Positions 36,855 through 47,592 of a stretch of DNA of 64,000 nt are shown here, piece after piece (within the stretch, counting starts at the first letter, position 1; each line of letters begins with the position of its first letter). The stretch lies in the NCBI GenBank assembly GCA_963849005.1, contig CAWKGC010000003.1, forward strand, positions 1 to 64,000, in the 5' to 3' direction. The notes beneath the pieces were generated by a model that saw only the letters and a program-made list of their open reading frames with translations, was not told the DNA's origin and did not search any database. A program made the position numbers and the translations under genes. This DNA is from CAWKGC01 sp963849005 (GTDB lineage Bacteria; Pseudomonadota; Gammaproteobacteria; Burkholderiales; Usitatibacteraceae).

Positions 36855-37742
36855 GCCGCGCGCGCCGGGCGATGCTGCTGCCGGGAGCAACCGACCTGCC
36901 GGTGCTCCTGCCCGCGGCCGCGCGCCTTGCGCGCGCCGCCGCCATCGAGCGCGACGCGGGCTCCTTTTCGCTGCGGCTCAAGCCCGTGCACGGCGCGATG
37001 GTGCTGGCGCTGTTCCTGGTCGGCTGCGCCGTGGCCGACGCGCAGGCGAAAGCGGGCGACCCTTCGGCGCTGGCCACCGTCTGGAAGTGGCTGCCGCTGC
37101 TCCTCAAGGGCTTCCTCTTCAACCTCGCGATCAGCGCGGTCGCGATGGCGGCGGGAACGCTGGCGGGAATGCTGCTCGGCTTCGCGCAGATCTCGCTGCT
37201 CCTCGCCGGTGCGCAAGGGCGCGTGGTTCACGACGCACTTCTTCCGCAACGCGCCCTGGCTGGTGCTGCTGTTCTACTGCATGTTCCTGCTGCCCTTCCA
37301 GGTCACCGTGTTCGGCGTGACCATCCCGATCCCGGACTGGATCAAGGCGACGCTCGGCCTGTCGCTGCCGGTCATGGCGAACGTGTCGGAGATCGTGCGC
37401 GGCGCCGTGCAGTCGATCCCGACCACGCAGTGGGAGTCGGCCGCGTCGCTCGCCTTCACGCGCCGCCAGGCCCTGTGGATGATCATCCTGCCGCAATGCA
37501 TCAAGCGCATGCTGCCGCCCTGGATGAACCTCTACGCGATCCTCACCATGGCGACGGTGCTCGCCTCGATCGTCGGCGTGAACGAGATGATGACCTTGAC
37601 GCAGCGCGCGCTGGGCGCCGAGAATCGGCCCGGCCTGCTGCTGGCGTTCTACAGCAACGTGCTGTTCTGGTTCTTCCTCTACTGCTATCCGATCGCGCGC
37701 TGGACCGTCCGCCTGGAAGCGAAATATGCCGTCAAGCACTGA
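36851..37742 (+). CDS. Amino-acid ABC permease 2, HisQ type (one frameshift)
   Basis: The second permease has about 296 residues. The N-terminal part includes SFSLRLKPVHGAMVLALFL and the helices to GMLLGFAQIS. After an indel near 37210 it continues FTTHFFRNAPWLVLLFYC, then an EAA-type loop SIPTTQWESAASLAFTRRQA, and ends RLEAKYAVKH. It forms the channel with permease 1. The start overlaps permease 1, and its end overlaps the ATPase start by 17 bases. Confidence 0.77.
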
Positions 37743-38497
37743 GCAGGCCGCGGCCGGCGCCCGGCCCATCGTCGAGATCCACGACGTGCACAAGTCGTTC
37801 GGCGCCGTCGAGGTGCTCAAGGGCGTATCGCTCACAGTGCCCGAAGGGCGGCGTGGTGTGCATCATCGGGCCTTCGGGCTCCGGCAAGTCGACGCTGCTT
37901 CGCTGCATCAACGGGCTGGTGCCGATCAACCAGGGCAGCATCCGCGTGGCCGATTTCAAGGTGCACGAGCTCAGGACCGACGAAGAGAGGATCGCGCTGC
38001 GCAAGGAAGTGTCGATGGTCTTCCAGCAGTACAACCTGTTCCCGCACAAGACGGCGCTGGAGAACGTGATGATGGCGCCGATCCACGTGCTCAAGGAGGA
38101 CCGCGCCGAGGTGCGCGAGCGCGCCGTGGCGCTGCTCGCGAAGGTCGGGCTTTCCGCCAAGCAGGACACCTATCCCGGCGAGCTCTCCGGCGGCCAGCAG
38201 CAGCGCGTGGCGATCGCCCGCTCGCTCGCCATGCGCCCCGAGGTGATGCTCTTCGACGAGGTGACCGCGGCGCTCGACCCGGAGACCGTCAAGGAGGTCC
38301 TCAACACCATCCGCGCGCTGGCGCAGGAGGGAATGACCTGCATCCTGGTCACCCACGAGATGCGCTTCGCGCGCGAGCTCGCGGACGAGGTGCACTTCAC
38401 CGATGGCGGCGTGATCGTCGAGTCCGGCCCGCCGGCGCAACTGTTCGACAGCGCCGTCAAGGAGCGCACCCGCGCGTTCCTTTCCCAGATCCTGTAG
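37726..38497 (+). CDS. Amino-acid ABC importer ATPase, GlnQ/HisP type (one frameshift)
   Basis: This cytoplasmic ATPase has about 256 residues. It has the A-loop VHKSFGAVEVLKGVSL, Walker A GPSGSGKST, the Q loop VFQQYNLFPHKTALEN, signature LSGGQQQRVAIARS, Walker B EVMLFDEVTAALDPE and switch histidine VTHEMRFA. An extra G near 37847 separates the first 40 residues. The start inside the permease 2 coding region fits a tightly packed operon. The sarcosine-oxidase beta-like gene follows 27 bases downstream. Confidence 0.83.
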
Positions 38498-38524
38498 CGC
38501 GGCGCGCGCGGAACCGGCCTGACC

Positions 38525-39779
38525 GTGAAGTATTCGATCTTCTCGCTGGCCCGCAATGCGCTCTCGCACCACGAGAACTGGCCGCTCGCGTGGCGCAGCC
38601 CGCGGCCGAAGCCCCGCTACGACGTCGTCGTCATCGGCGGCGGCGGGCACGGGCTCGCGACCGCCTACTACCTCGCGAAGGAGCATGGCCTCACCAACGT
38701 CGCCGTGCTGGAAAAGGGCTGGCTGGGCGGCGGCAACACCGGCCGCAACACCACCATCGTCCGCTCGAACTACCATCTCGACGCCAACGCGCATTTCTAC
38801 GAACTGTCCCTGAAGCTCTGGGAGGGGCTCTCCCGCGAACTCAACTTCAACGTGATGTACAGCGCGCGCGGCGTGCTGAACCTCGTGCATTCGCCGGCGG
38901 AAATCGACGCGGCGATGCGCCGCGGCAACGCGATGCGCCTGAACGGCATCGACGCGGAATTCCTCTCCGGCCGACGAGATCGCGCGCCGCATTCCCATCC
39001 TCGACTGCTCGCCCGGGGCGCGATTCCCGGTCCACGGCGGCCTGCTGCAGCGGCGCGGCGGCACCGTCCGGCACGATGCCGTCGCATGGGGCTACGCTCG
39101 CGCCGCGGACGCGCGCGGCGTCGACATCATCCAGCAGTGCGAGGCGACCGGCATCCGCATCGAGAACGGCGCCGTCACGGGCGTGGACACGACGCAGGGA
39201 TTCATCGCCACGGGCAAGATCGGCATCGCGGTGGCGGGGCACTCGGGCCAGGTCGCGGCGATGGCGGGGCTGCGCCTGCCGATCGAGTCGCATGTCCTGC
39301 AGGCGATGGTCTCCGAGCCGCTGAAGCCGCTGCTCGACACCGTCGTCACCTCGGGCGCGGTGCACTTCTACATCAGCCAGTCCGACAAGGGCGAACTCGT
39401 GATGGGCGGCGACCTCGACTTCTACAATTCCTACGCGCAGCGCGGCAACCTTCCCGCCATCGAGCACGTCGTCACCGCTTGCCTCGCGCTCTTCCCGAGC
39501 TTCGGCCGGCTGAAGATGATGCGCACGTGGGGCGGCATCATGGACATGACGATGGACGGCAGCCCGATCATCGGCAAGCTGCCCGTGCGCGGGCTCTACA
39601 TGACCGGCGGCTGGTGCTACGGCGGCTTCAAGGCCACGCCCGCATCGGGCTTCCTGCACGCCCACACGATCGCGCGCGACGAGCCGCATCCGCTCAACGC
39701 GCCCTTCACGCTCGAGCGCTTCGCCGAAGGGCGGACGATCGACGAAAAGGGCGCCGGCCCCTACGCATGGGCGCATTGA
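38525..39779 (+). CDS. soxB: Sarcosine-oxidase-family beta subunit (one frameshift)
   Basis: This FAD-dependent amine oxidase subunit has about 417 residues and carries the oxidation site of the heterotetramer. It has the start KYSIFSLARNALSHHENW, typical of SoxB. The dinucleotide fold is DVVVIGGGGHGLATAYYL. The GNTGRNTTIVRSNY segment lies near the flavin, and the C-terminal part includes MTGGWCYGGFKATPASG. An extra G near 38973 shifts the frame. The start is a GTG. Family members oxidise sarcosine or related N-methylamino acids and pass the one-carbon unit to folate in the alpha subunit. Confidence 0.85.
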
Positions 39780-39791
39780 GATGAACGCGCC

Positions 39792-40068
39792 ATGATGCTG
39801 ATCCCCTGCCCCTGGTGCGGGCCGCGCAGCCAGGTCGAGTTCACCTACGGCGGCGACGCGCTCGGTGAAGCGCCCGGCCTTCGACGCGCCGGTCGAAGCG
39901 TGGCTCGAGTATGTTTACCTGCGCGACAATCCACGCGGGCCGCACGCGGAGCTGTGGTTGCACGGCGCCGGCTGCCGCCGCTGGTTCCGCGTGCTGCGCG
40001 ACACGCGCACGCACGACATCCTTGCCAGCGCGCGCCTCGACGAGCCGCTGCCGGAAGCCGCGCCATGA
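39792..40068 (+). CDS. soxD: Sarcosine-oxidase-family delta subunit (one frameshift)
   Basis: This small zinc-binding delta subunit has about 91 residues. The N-terminal CPWCG supplies two zinc ligands, with a further cysteine in HGAGCRRWF. An extra G near 39868 breaks the frame after GGDAL, and the second frame continues KRPAFDAPVEAWLEYVYLRD, the family sequence. The final A of its stop region overlaps the alpha-subunit ATG (ATGA). Confidence 0.82.
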
Positions 40069-43066
40069 GGCAACCGTTCCGCTTGCCGAAGGGCGGCATC
40101 ATCGATCGCGCGCAGCCGCTGGACTTCGAGTTCGACGGCGAGCGCCACCAGGGCTTCGCCGGCGACACGCTCGCCTCCGCCCTGCTCGCCAACGGCGTGC
40201 ACCTCGTCGGCCGCAGCTTCAAGTACCACCGGCCGCGCGGCATCTTCGGCGCCGGCAGCGACGAACCCAATGCGCTGGTGCAGCTTGCCCGCGGCGCGCG
40301 CACGGAGCCGAACGCGCGCGCAACGACCGTCGAGTTGCTCGAGGGCCTCGCCGCGGCAAGCCAGAACTGCTGGCCGTCGCTGCGTTTCGACGTCGGCGCG
40401 ATCAACGACGCCCTGTCCCGGCTGATCCCGGCGGGCTTCTACTACAAGACGTTCATGTGGCCGCCGACGCCGCGCTGGTGGCTGCGCTACGAGCACCTGA
40501 TCCGCCATGCGGCCGGCATGGGCCGCGCGGCGACGCGAGCCGGATCCCGACGACTACGAGCATCGCTATGCGCATTGCGACGTGCTGGTGATCGGCGCCG
40601 GACCCGCGGGACTTGCCGCCGCGCGCGCGGCGGCGGACTCCGGCGCACGCGTGCTGCTCTGCGACGAAGGGCCGCGCCCCGGCGGCAGCCTGCTCGGCGA
40701 CGGCGCGACGATCGACGGCCTCGGCACCGCGGAATGGATCGACACCACCTTGCGCGGGCTCGCCGCGCGCGCCGACGTGACCCTGCTTACGCGCACGACC
40801 GCGTTCGGCCATTACGACGGCAACCTCGTCGGGCTCATCGAGCGCGTGACCGATCATCTCGCCCAACCGCCCGCGCACGCGCCCCGGCAGCGGCTCTGGA
40901 AAGTCCGCGCGAAGGCCGTCGTGCTCGCGAGCGGCGCGCACGAGCGCCACGTCGCCTATGCGAACAACGACCTGCCCGGCACGATGCTCGCCGGCGCCGC
41001 GCGTACTTATGTCGACCGCTACGGAGTCCGCCCCGGTTCGCGCGCCGTCGTGTTCACCAACAACGACAGCGCCTATGCAACCGCGCTCGCGCTTCACGGC
41101 GCCGCCGTCGAGATCGGCGCGATCGTCGATGCGCGGCCGCAAGCGAGCCTCGATGGCGCGCTGCCGCAGCAGGCGCGGGACGCGGGCCTGCCAATCATGG
41201 CGGGCTCGGTCCTGTCCGACGCGCGCGGCAGGCTTCGCGTGAACGCCGTCGCGGTCACGCCGCTCGATGGCAGCGCCGGAAAATGGCTCGACTGCGACCT
41301 CGCCTGCGTGTCGGGCGGATGGAGTCCCGCGGTCCACCTCTTTTCCCATGCGCGCGGCCGGTTGCGTTACGACGAGGCGCTTGCGGCCTTCGTTCCGGAG
41401 TCGTCCCCGCTGCCGATCGCAGCCGCGGGCGCGGCGAACGGGCGCTTCGGCCTTGCGGCTGCGCTCGAGGAAGGCCACGCCGCGGGACTGCATGCCGCGG
41501 GTCTCTCGGGCTTCGGCGATTCGCGGCTCGCGGCGCCCGCGGGCCGACCTTCTCGACGCCGGCCCGCTCGCGCCGTTGTGGTCCGTGCCCGCGCGCTCAC
41601 GCACCGCAAAGCGCTTCGTGGACCTGCAGAACGACGTCACCGCCAACGACATCGCGCTCGCCGCGCGCGAAGGCTACACGTCGGTCGAGCACCTGAAGCG
41701 CTACACGACGCTCGGCATGGGCACCGACCAGGGCAAGACCAGCAACATCGTCGGCCTCGCGCTGCTGGCAGAACGGCTTGGCCTGCCGATCGCGCAGGTC
41801 GGGACGACGACGTTCCGCCCGCCCTACACGCCGGTGACCCTGGGGGCATTCCCGGGAATCGCCACCGGCGCGCACGCCGAACCCACGCGCCTTTCGCCGA
41901 TGCACGGCTGGCATGTCGCCGAGGGCGCGCGGCTGGTCAACACCGGCCTCTGGAAGCGTCCGCATTCCTACCCGCGGGGCAGCGAGACGCCGGACGATGC
42001 CGCCAATCGCGAAGCGCGCAATGTCCGCGCCAACGTCGGCGTCGTCGACGTCTCCACGCTCGGCAAGATCGAGTTGCAGGGCCGCGACGTCGCCGAGTTC
42101 CTGAACCGTGTCTACATCAACCGCTGGGACACGCTTGCCGCCGGGCGCTGCCGCTACGGCGTGATGCTGCGCGACGACGGCATGGTGCTCGACGACGGCA
42201 CGACCTCGCGGCTGTCGCCCACGCACTGGCTCATGACGACGACGACCGTCAATGCGGTGAAAGTCATGCAGCACCTCGAGTCGCTGTTGCAGGTCGATTG
42301 GCCGGAGCTCGACGTCTTCGTCACGTCTGTCACCGAGCAGTGGGCGGCGGTGGCGCTGGCCGGGCCGAAATCGCGCGACGTGCTGGCGGGCATCGCGGAC
42401 ATCGATGTTTCGAACGCGGCATTTCCCTTCCTCGCGGTCGGCGAATGCCACGTGCGCGGCGCAGGCGGGCCGATTCCGGCGCGCCTTTTCCGGATGAGCT
42501 ACTCGGGCGAGCTCGCCTACGAAATCCACGTTCCGGCGGACCGCGGCCTCGCGCTGTGGGAGGCGGTGCTGGCCGCGGGCGAAGCGTTCGGCATCATGCC
42601 CTACGGCACCGAGGCGATGGCCACGCTGCGCATCGAGAAGGGCCATGTCGTCATCGGGCCCGAGGCCGACGGGCGCACGACGGCGGATGACCTCGGCATG
42701 GGCAAGCTCGTCAGCGCGGCCAAGTGGTGCGTCGGCAAGCCCCTGCTCTCGCGCCCGGCGCTTACCGCGCCGGGCCGCTGGCAACTGGTCGGGTTGACGG
42801 CGCTCGAAGGCGCGACGATGCCGCGCGCCGCGAAGATCGTCGCCGATCCCGGCCACGCCTTGCCGAACCCGATGCTCGGCCACGTGACATCGTGGTGCTG
42901 GAGCCCGAATCTCGAAGCATGGATCGCGCTGGCGCTCATCGCCAACGGCCGCGCGCGGCATGGGGAATCGTTATGGGCCGTGTCGCCGCTTGCCGGGGCG
43001 AAAACGCGCGTCAGGGTCGGGCCGCCCTGCTTCATCGACACGGGCGGGGAGCGGCTGCGTGGCTGA
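40065..43066 (+). CDS. soxA: Sarcosine-oxidase-family alpha subunit (two frameshifts)
   Basis: The large subunit has about 1000 residues. A ferredoxin-like N-terminal domain without cluster cysteines (RSFKYHRPRGIFGAGSDEPN) comes first. An NAD-binding domain (DVLVIGAGPAGLAAARAA) and a C-terminal GCV-T/aminomethyltransferase domain that binds tetrahydrofolate (THWLMTTTT, YSGELAYEIHVP, KGHVVIGPEADGRT) follow. The alpha subunit channels the iminium carbon to folate. Extra bases near 40535 and 41547 break the frame. The alternative identity in this superfamily is N-methylglutamate or dimethylglycine dehydrogenase. Confidence 0.85.
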
Positions 43067-43667
43067 ACACGACGCAAACGCGATCGGATCGACGGCCCCG
43101 GGCCACTACGGCGCCGAGGCAACCGGCGTGACGATCATGGAAACCTCGATCGCCGCCGCCTGGAACGTGCAAGGCGACCTCGCGCGCCCCGGTTTCGTCG
43201 ATGCGGTTCAACGCGGGTTCGGCGTCACGCTGCCGCGGGCCCCCAACTCGTCATTCACGGGCGACACGATTACCGCACTGTGGATCGGCCCCACGTCATG
43301 GCTGCTGGTCGCCGGTGGCGCATCGCCACTCGATGACTTCGCGGTTAAACGCGATGCAATCAATGCCGGGGGCGGCGCGCTGTTCGATCTCACCGCAAGC
43401 CGCGTGGCATGGACGGTCTCCGGTCCCGTCGCCGCAATCGTGCTCGCGACGGGCTGCCCGCTCGACTTTCATCCGCGGGCGTTCCCGGCCGGCACGTGCG
43501 CGCAGAGCGTCTTGTGGCACATGAACGCATTGATCGTGAAGCGCGACGAGGCGCCGGCGTTCACCGTGATGGTCGCGCGGAGCCCGGCGCGCGATGCCTG
43601 GCATGCGCTCTGCCAGGCGGCCGCGCAACACGGATACGAGATAGCGCCTGCCACGGCCTTTCGCTGA
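43059..43667 (+). CDS. soxG: Sarcosine-oxidase-family gamma subunit
   Basis: This intact gamma subunit has about 202 residues and starts at a GTG that overlaps the alpha-subunit end by 8 bases. It shows a GCV-T-related fold with ALWIGPTSWLLVA and GGGALFDLTASRVAW. The later segment CPLDFHPRAFPAGTCAQS is characteristic of SoxG. The gamma subunit completes the heterotetramer. The gene order B-D-A-G is the standard one. No glyA, folD or purU follows in the window, so the folate-bound carbon is handled elsewhere. Confidence 0.83.
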   Translation: MAEHDANAIGSTAPGHYGAEATGVTIMETSIAAAWNVQGDLARPGFVDAVQRGFGVTLPRAPNSSFTGDTITALWIGPTSWLLVAGGASPLDDFAVKRDAINAGGGALFDLTASRVAWTVSGPVAAIVLATGCPLDFHPRAFPAGTCAQSVLWHMNALIVKRDEAPAFTVMVARSPARDAWHALCQAAAQHGYEIAPATAFR

Positions 43668-43683
43668 TCGTCGAGAAGCACAG

Positions 43684-44722
43684 TCATTCGCCGAAGCGGC
43701 AGGCGAGGCCGGCGCCACGGCCGCGCGCAAGCTCGTAGATGCGGATCGCGGCGGCGACATCGAGCACCGCCATGCCGGTGGAATCGAACACGGTGATCTC
43801 GGCGGCGTCGCGGCGTCCCGGCTTGCTTCCCGCAACGACTTCCGCAAGCGTGGCGTGCACGTCGGCGGCAGTCATCGCACCGGCTGCGATGGCATGGTGC
43901 AGGTCGCCGATCTGCGCGCACTGCTCGAGCCCATCGACAACCACTGTGGCGCGGGCGAGCAGGTGCGGCTGGAGTTCGCACTTCTCCGCGCTGTCGGCAC
44001 CGATTGCGGCAATGAAAGTCCCGGGGCGTACGTGTTCCACGCCGAGGAAGGGCGAGCGGGCGGTCGTGCAGGTCACGATCATGTCGCTCGCGGCGGCTGC
44101 CTCCCCCAACGCCCCGGCCGGCTCGACCGAGAACCCGCCTGGCTGCGACACCTCTTCGCAGAAGCGGCGCGCTGCCGCAGGATCGGCGTCCCAGGCGAAC
44201 ACCCGACGCAGCGCAAAAGCGCCGGCGTATGCGGCAAGCTGCGGACGCGCCTGCCCGCCGCAGCCGCAGATCGTGAGCACCGCCGAGTCCGGCCGCGCAA
44301 GGTGGCGCGCGGCCAGCGCGCTCGCCGCAGCGGTGCGCCGCAGCGTGACCTCGATCGAATCGAGGATCGCGAGCAGGCAGCCGCTGCGCGCATCGGACAG
44401 CACGATCGCGCCCTGGATGGTCGGCAGGCCCGAGTTCTTCGGGTTGCCCGGGAAGTTCGCGTTCACCTTGACCGCGGCATAGGCGGCGCCGTCGGAAGTG
44501 CGCAGCAGCGCGCCTTTGGCATGGATTCCGCCGCCTTCCGCCTCCAGGTACAAGCGGCATGGGCGATTGCGCGCGGCCGCTGCCCAGCGCGAGGAACGCT
44601 TCGCGCGCGCTATCGAGGTAGTCGCCCACCGTCATGAAGGCGGCAATGTCGCCGCGCGTGAGGATGAACGTTGAGGGTGCGCCGGCAGGGCGCGATGAAG
44701 ATGCAGTCGCTTGCTTGTCCAT
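43684..44722 (-). CDS. Ornithine cyclodeaminase/mu-crystallin family dehydrogenase (one frameshift)
   Basis: This NAD(P)-dependent enzyme has about 346 residues. The family contains ornithine cyclodeaminase, alanine dehydrogenase and ketimine/pyrroline-2-carboxylate reductases. Features are GGIHAKG, the lysine-containing VKVNANFPGN, the nucleotide loop ICGCGGQARPQL, and DGLEQCAQIGDLHHAI. One extra base near 44551 splits the N-terminal part (MDKQATASSS to RAQSPMPL) from the rest. It converges with the sarcosine-oxidase operon, and its promoter faces away. The substrate is not certain. Alanine or an imino acid would fit the neighbouring decarboxylase. Confidence 0.78.
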
Positions 44723-44873
44723 GGCTCTCCTCCTGCGCCGATGCGGGCGCCGGTGAAAGCAGAGCTTGGACGGGGATCGTCTGGGGGGAGCCTGCATCCC
44801 CCGCTGCCATGCAGGTTAGCAAGTCTGCGCGGTCGAACGCAAGGGTGCTGCCGGACAGGGCGCCAGCCCGCGG

Positions 44874-45764
44874 TCAAGGCAGCGCTTCGACCTTGACCCG
44901 CACGCCGCGCCGATCGCTGGAGCGCGTGCTGCGCATGTCGAGGATGCCGCTGGCAGTGTCACTGCGCTCCTCGCCGATCCCGCCGAGATCGATCCATTCG
45001 CCGAGCCGGCCCGACACCGTGGTCGCGACGCGCTGCACGTTCACGGTGCCGCGGCGCTGCGTGTCGAAGCTCTCGCGCTGCGGCTCGATTTCGAGCGTGA
45101 CGCGGTCGCCCTGGAGCCGCGGCCGCACGTTGAAGCCGGTGGTGGCGTCGCGGAACTCGGTGGTTTCGACGACGCGATTGACTGGCTGGCCGTTGACGAC
45201 GGCACGCTCGACCTGCCGGTTGCGCACCGGGCGCGATTCGCCAACGCGAATGAACGCGCTGGCGCCTTCAAGGACATTCACGGTCTGCGCCGTGCGTTCG
45301 CTGCCGGACTGCCGCGAGTCCGCTGCGCGCGCGCGCAGCAGGTCGTCGCCATCGCGCAGCACCAGGTTGCCGCCCTCGCGCGAGCCGCTGCCGGGCACGG
45401 TGACCCGCGCCTGGTCGCCGCCGATGCTGCCGGAGATCTCTGCCTCGCGGCGATCGCGGGTGACATCGGCATCCTGGCTCACGGTAATGCGCAGCCGCCG
45501 GGGCGGCGTGTCGATGCTCGCCAGCACCGCCTTCACCTGCGCCAGCTCGACGGCAGTGGCGCGAATGACGAGCTGGTTCTGGAAATTGCTGACGCTGGCG
45601 TCCCGGCCGAGCAGCGGCTGGATGACCGGGATGACCTCCTCGGCCTGCCGGTACTTGAGCGCGATGACCTCGACGGTTGTTTGCGCGGCCGCGCCCGCGG
45701 CCAGCAGGCAGCCCAGCAGCACGGCTGCCAGTCGCTTCCGGAACAATTCGATGGGGTCCGCCAT
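44874..45764 (-). CDS. Small secretin-like exported protein
   Basis: The product is 296 residues, intact, with a signal peptide ending AAAAQ-like (GAAAQTTVEV). A NolW/N1-type secretin ring domain follows (VIALKYRQAEEVIPVIQPLL, with RATAVELAQVKAVLASID). The remaining 180 residues contain a beta-rich region (FIRVGESRPV, GFNVRPRLQGDRVTLEI, GRLGEWIDLGG) like the secretin C-domain, but much shorter than PilQ or GspD. No other secretion genes are adjacent. It lies 53 bases downstream of ubiB. It may be a pseudo-secretin or a periplasmic accessory. An apparent fusion with UbiB is caused by the ubiB frameshift. Confidence 0.7.
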   Translation of the reverse strand: MADPIELFRKRLAAVLLGCLLAAGAAAQTTVEVIALKYRQAEEVIPVIQPLLGRDASVSNFQNQLVIRATAVELAQVKAVLASIDTPPRRLRITVSQDADVTRDRREAEISGSIGGDQARVTVPGSGSREGGNLVLRDGDDLLRARAADSRQSGSERTAQTVNVLEGASAFIRVGESRPVRNRQVERAVVNGQPVNRVVETTEFRDATTGFNVRPRLQGDRVTLEIEPQRESFDTQRRGTVNVQRVATTVSGRLGEWIDLGGIGEERSDTASGILDMRSTRSSDRRGVRVKVEALP

Positions 45765-45817
45765 GGGGTTTGCGCGATCGGGTTGCCGGAATCCGCTTGC
45801 GACGGCGTTGAGGGCGG

Positions 45818-47339
45818 CTAGCGAACCGCGCCCACGATCGCGAGCAGGACAAGGATGGCGAAGCCGACCGCGATCGCGACCAGCACGCGCGTCTGCCGCC
45901 GCTGCGCCAACTCGAGCTTGAGGATCGCGGACTCCAGGCGCTGCGGCGCCTCGTCGTTGAGCAGCCGGTGCACCAGCCGCGGCAACTGCGGCAGGATCTT
46001 CGCCCACCGCGGCCCCTCGGCGCGCATCTGCCGGAAGAAGCCGCGCGGGCCGACCTGCTCGTTCATCCAGCGCTCGAGGATCGGCTGCGCCGCGCGGCGC
46101 AGGTCGAGGTTGGGGTCGAGCTGGCGGCCGAGGCCCTCGACCTGCAGCAGCGTCTTTTGCAGCAGGACGAGCTGCGGCTGGATCTCCATGCGGAAGCGCC
46201 GCGACACCTCGAACAGCCGCACCAGCAGCTTGCCGAAGTAGATGTCCTTCAGCGGCCGGTCGAAGATCGGCTCGCACACCGAGCGGATCGCGCCCTCGAA
46301 CTCGTCCACGCGCGTATCGCGCGGCACCCAGCCCGCATCGACGTGCGCGAGCGCCACCGCATGGTAGTCGCGGTTGAAGAACGCCATGAAATTCAGCGCG
46401 AGGTAGTTCTTGTCGGCATCGTTGAGCGAACCCATGATGCCGTAGTCGATGCCGCAGTAACGGCCGTCGCGCGCGACGAAGATATTGCCCGGGTGCATGT
46501 CGGCGTGGAAGAAGCCGTCGCGGAACACCTGCGTGAAGAAGACCTCGACGCCGTTCTTCGCCAGTTGCGCCACGTCGATGCCGTGGGCCTTGATCGAGGC
46601 CAGGTCGTTCACCGGGATCGCGTCGATCCTTTCCATGACCATCGCCTCTCGCGTGCACCAGTCCCAGTGCACCTCGGGAACGTAGAGGATGGCGCTGCCG
46701 GCGAAGTTGCGGCGCACCGTGCTCATGCTCGCCGCCTCGCGCACGAGGTCGAGCTCGTCGTGGATGGTCTTGTCGAATTCCTCGACCACTTCGCGCCGGG
46801 CGCAGCCGCTTGCCGTCGGCGAAGAGCCGCTCGATCATCCCGGCGAGCACGTAGAGGAGCGACACGTCCTTGCCGATGGTCTTGGCAATCCCGGGCCTGA
46901 GGATCTTCACCGCGACTTCGCGCCCGTCGGGCAGCACCGCGAAATGCACCTGCGCGACCGAGGCGCTCGCCACCGGCTTCAGGTCGAAGCTCGCGAACAC
47001 CTCGGTATAGGACTTGCCATAAGTGCGGTCCAGCGTCGCGACGACTTCTTCGGACGGAAAGGGCGGCACGCTGTCCTGCAGCTTCGACAGTTCCTCGGTG
47101 ATGTCGACGGGAATGAGGTCGGGGCGCACCGAGAGCAGCTGCCCGAACTTGACGAACACGGGGCCCAGGGACTCGAGCGCCAGCCGCAGCCTTTCGCCAC
47201 GCGGCGCCGAAATGTCGCGCCAGAAGAACAGCACGCGAAAGGGAATGCGCAGCCACGCCTTGCCGCCCCCGGCGAGGAACTCGTCGAGGCCGTAGCGGCC
47301 GACCGTGTAAACGATGCGCAGGAAGCGGAAGAATCGCAT
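45818..47339 (-). CDS. ubiB: UbiB-family atypical kinase/ATPase (one frameshift)
   Basis: This ABC1/ADCK-family protein of about 507 residues is needed for ubiquinone synthesis and is anchored to the inner membrane. It has the KxGQ motif PVFVKFGQLLSVRPDL and the alanine-rich loop ASASVAQVHFA. The catalytic part is FFHADMHPGNIFV, and GIDYGIMG stands in the metal-binding DFG position. The C-terminus has a hydrophobic helix (VLVAIAVGFAILVLLAIVG). An extra G near 46798 separates GKRLRP from EVVEEFDKTIHDELDL. The start at 47339 gives the usual MRFFRFLRIVYTVGRYGLDE. Confidence 0.88.
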
Positions 47340-47408
47340 GGAACCGCGATTCTAACCGCTCGGGTGTTCCCTTAGCGCCGGGTGTGCCTCAAGGGCAAGC
47401 GCAAGATT

Positions 47409-47557
47409 GGAACCGCCGATGGACGCCGATGGACGCCGATAAGCGGTGCAATGTGTCTTGGCCGTGCACTTGGTGACATCGCCGAGTGATCGCAAGAACC
47501 CAAGCCGAACTGTTTCGTCGGGGTCATCGGCGTCCATCGGCGTCCATCGGCGGTTCC
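47409..47557. repeat. 149-bp element with perfect 32-bp inverted ends
   Basis: The left end (47409-47440) and right end (47526-47557) are exact inverted copies of a 32-base sequence starting GGAACCGCCGATGGACGCCG. Each contains the 10-base unit GATGGACGCC twice. The 85-base centre holds no ORF. It lies between the ubiB start and the msrA stop. The form is that of a non-autonomous mobile element or large REP. No target duplication was noticed. Confidence 0.85.
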
Positions 47558-47592
47558 ATCGCCTTTGGGGTCTCGCAGGAAATCTCCGGCGG

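Noticed and set aside
36527..38497. Apparent permease-ATPase fusion protein
   Set aside because: Indels near 37210 and 37847 put the real permease C-terminus and ATPase N-terminus in other frames. Overlapping starts show two genes.
44874..47339. Apparent UbiB-secretin fusion
   Set aside because: The ubiB frame shifts near 46798. The true UbiB C-terminus is in another frame, and the secretin-like protein has its own start and signal peptide at 45764.
47409..47557. Complete insertion sequence
   Set aside because: It has good inverted ends but only 149 bp and no transposase ORF.
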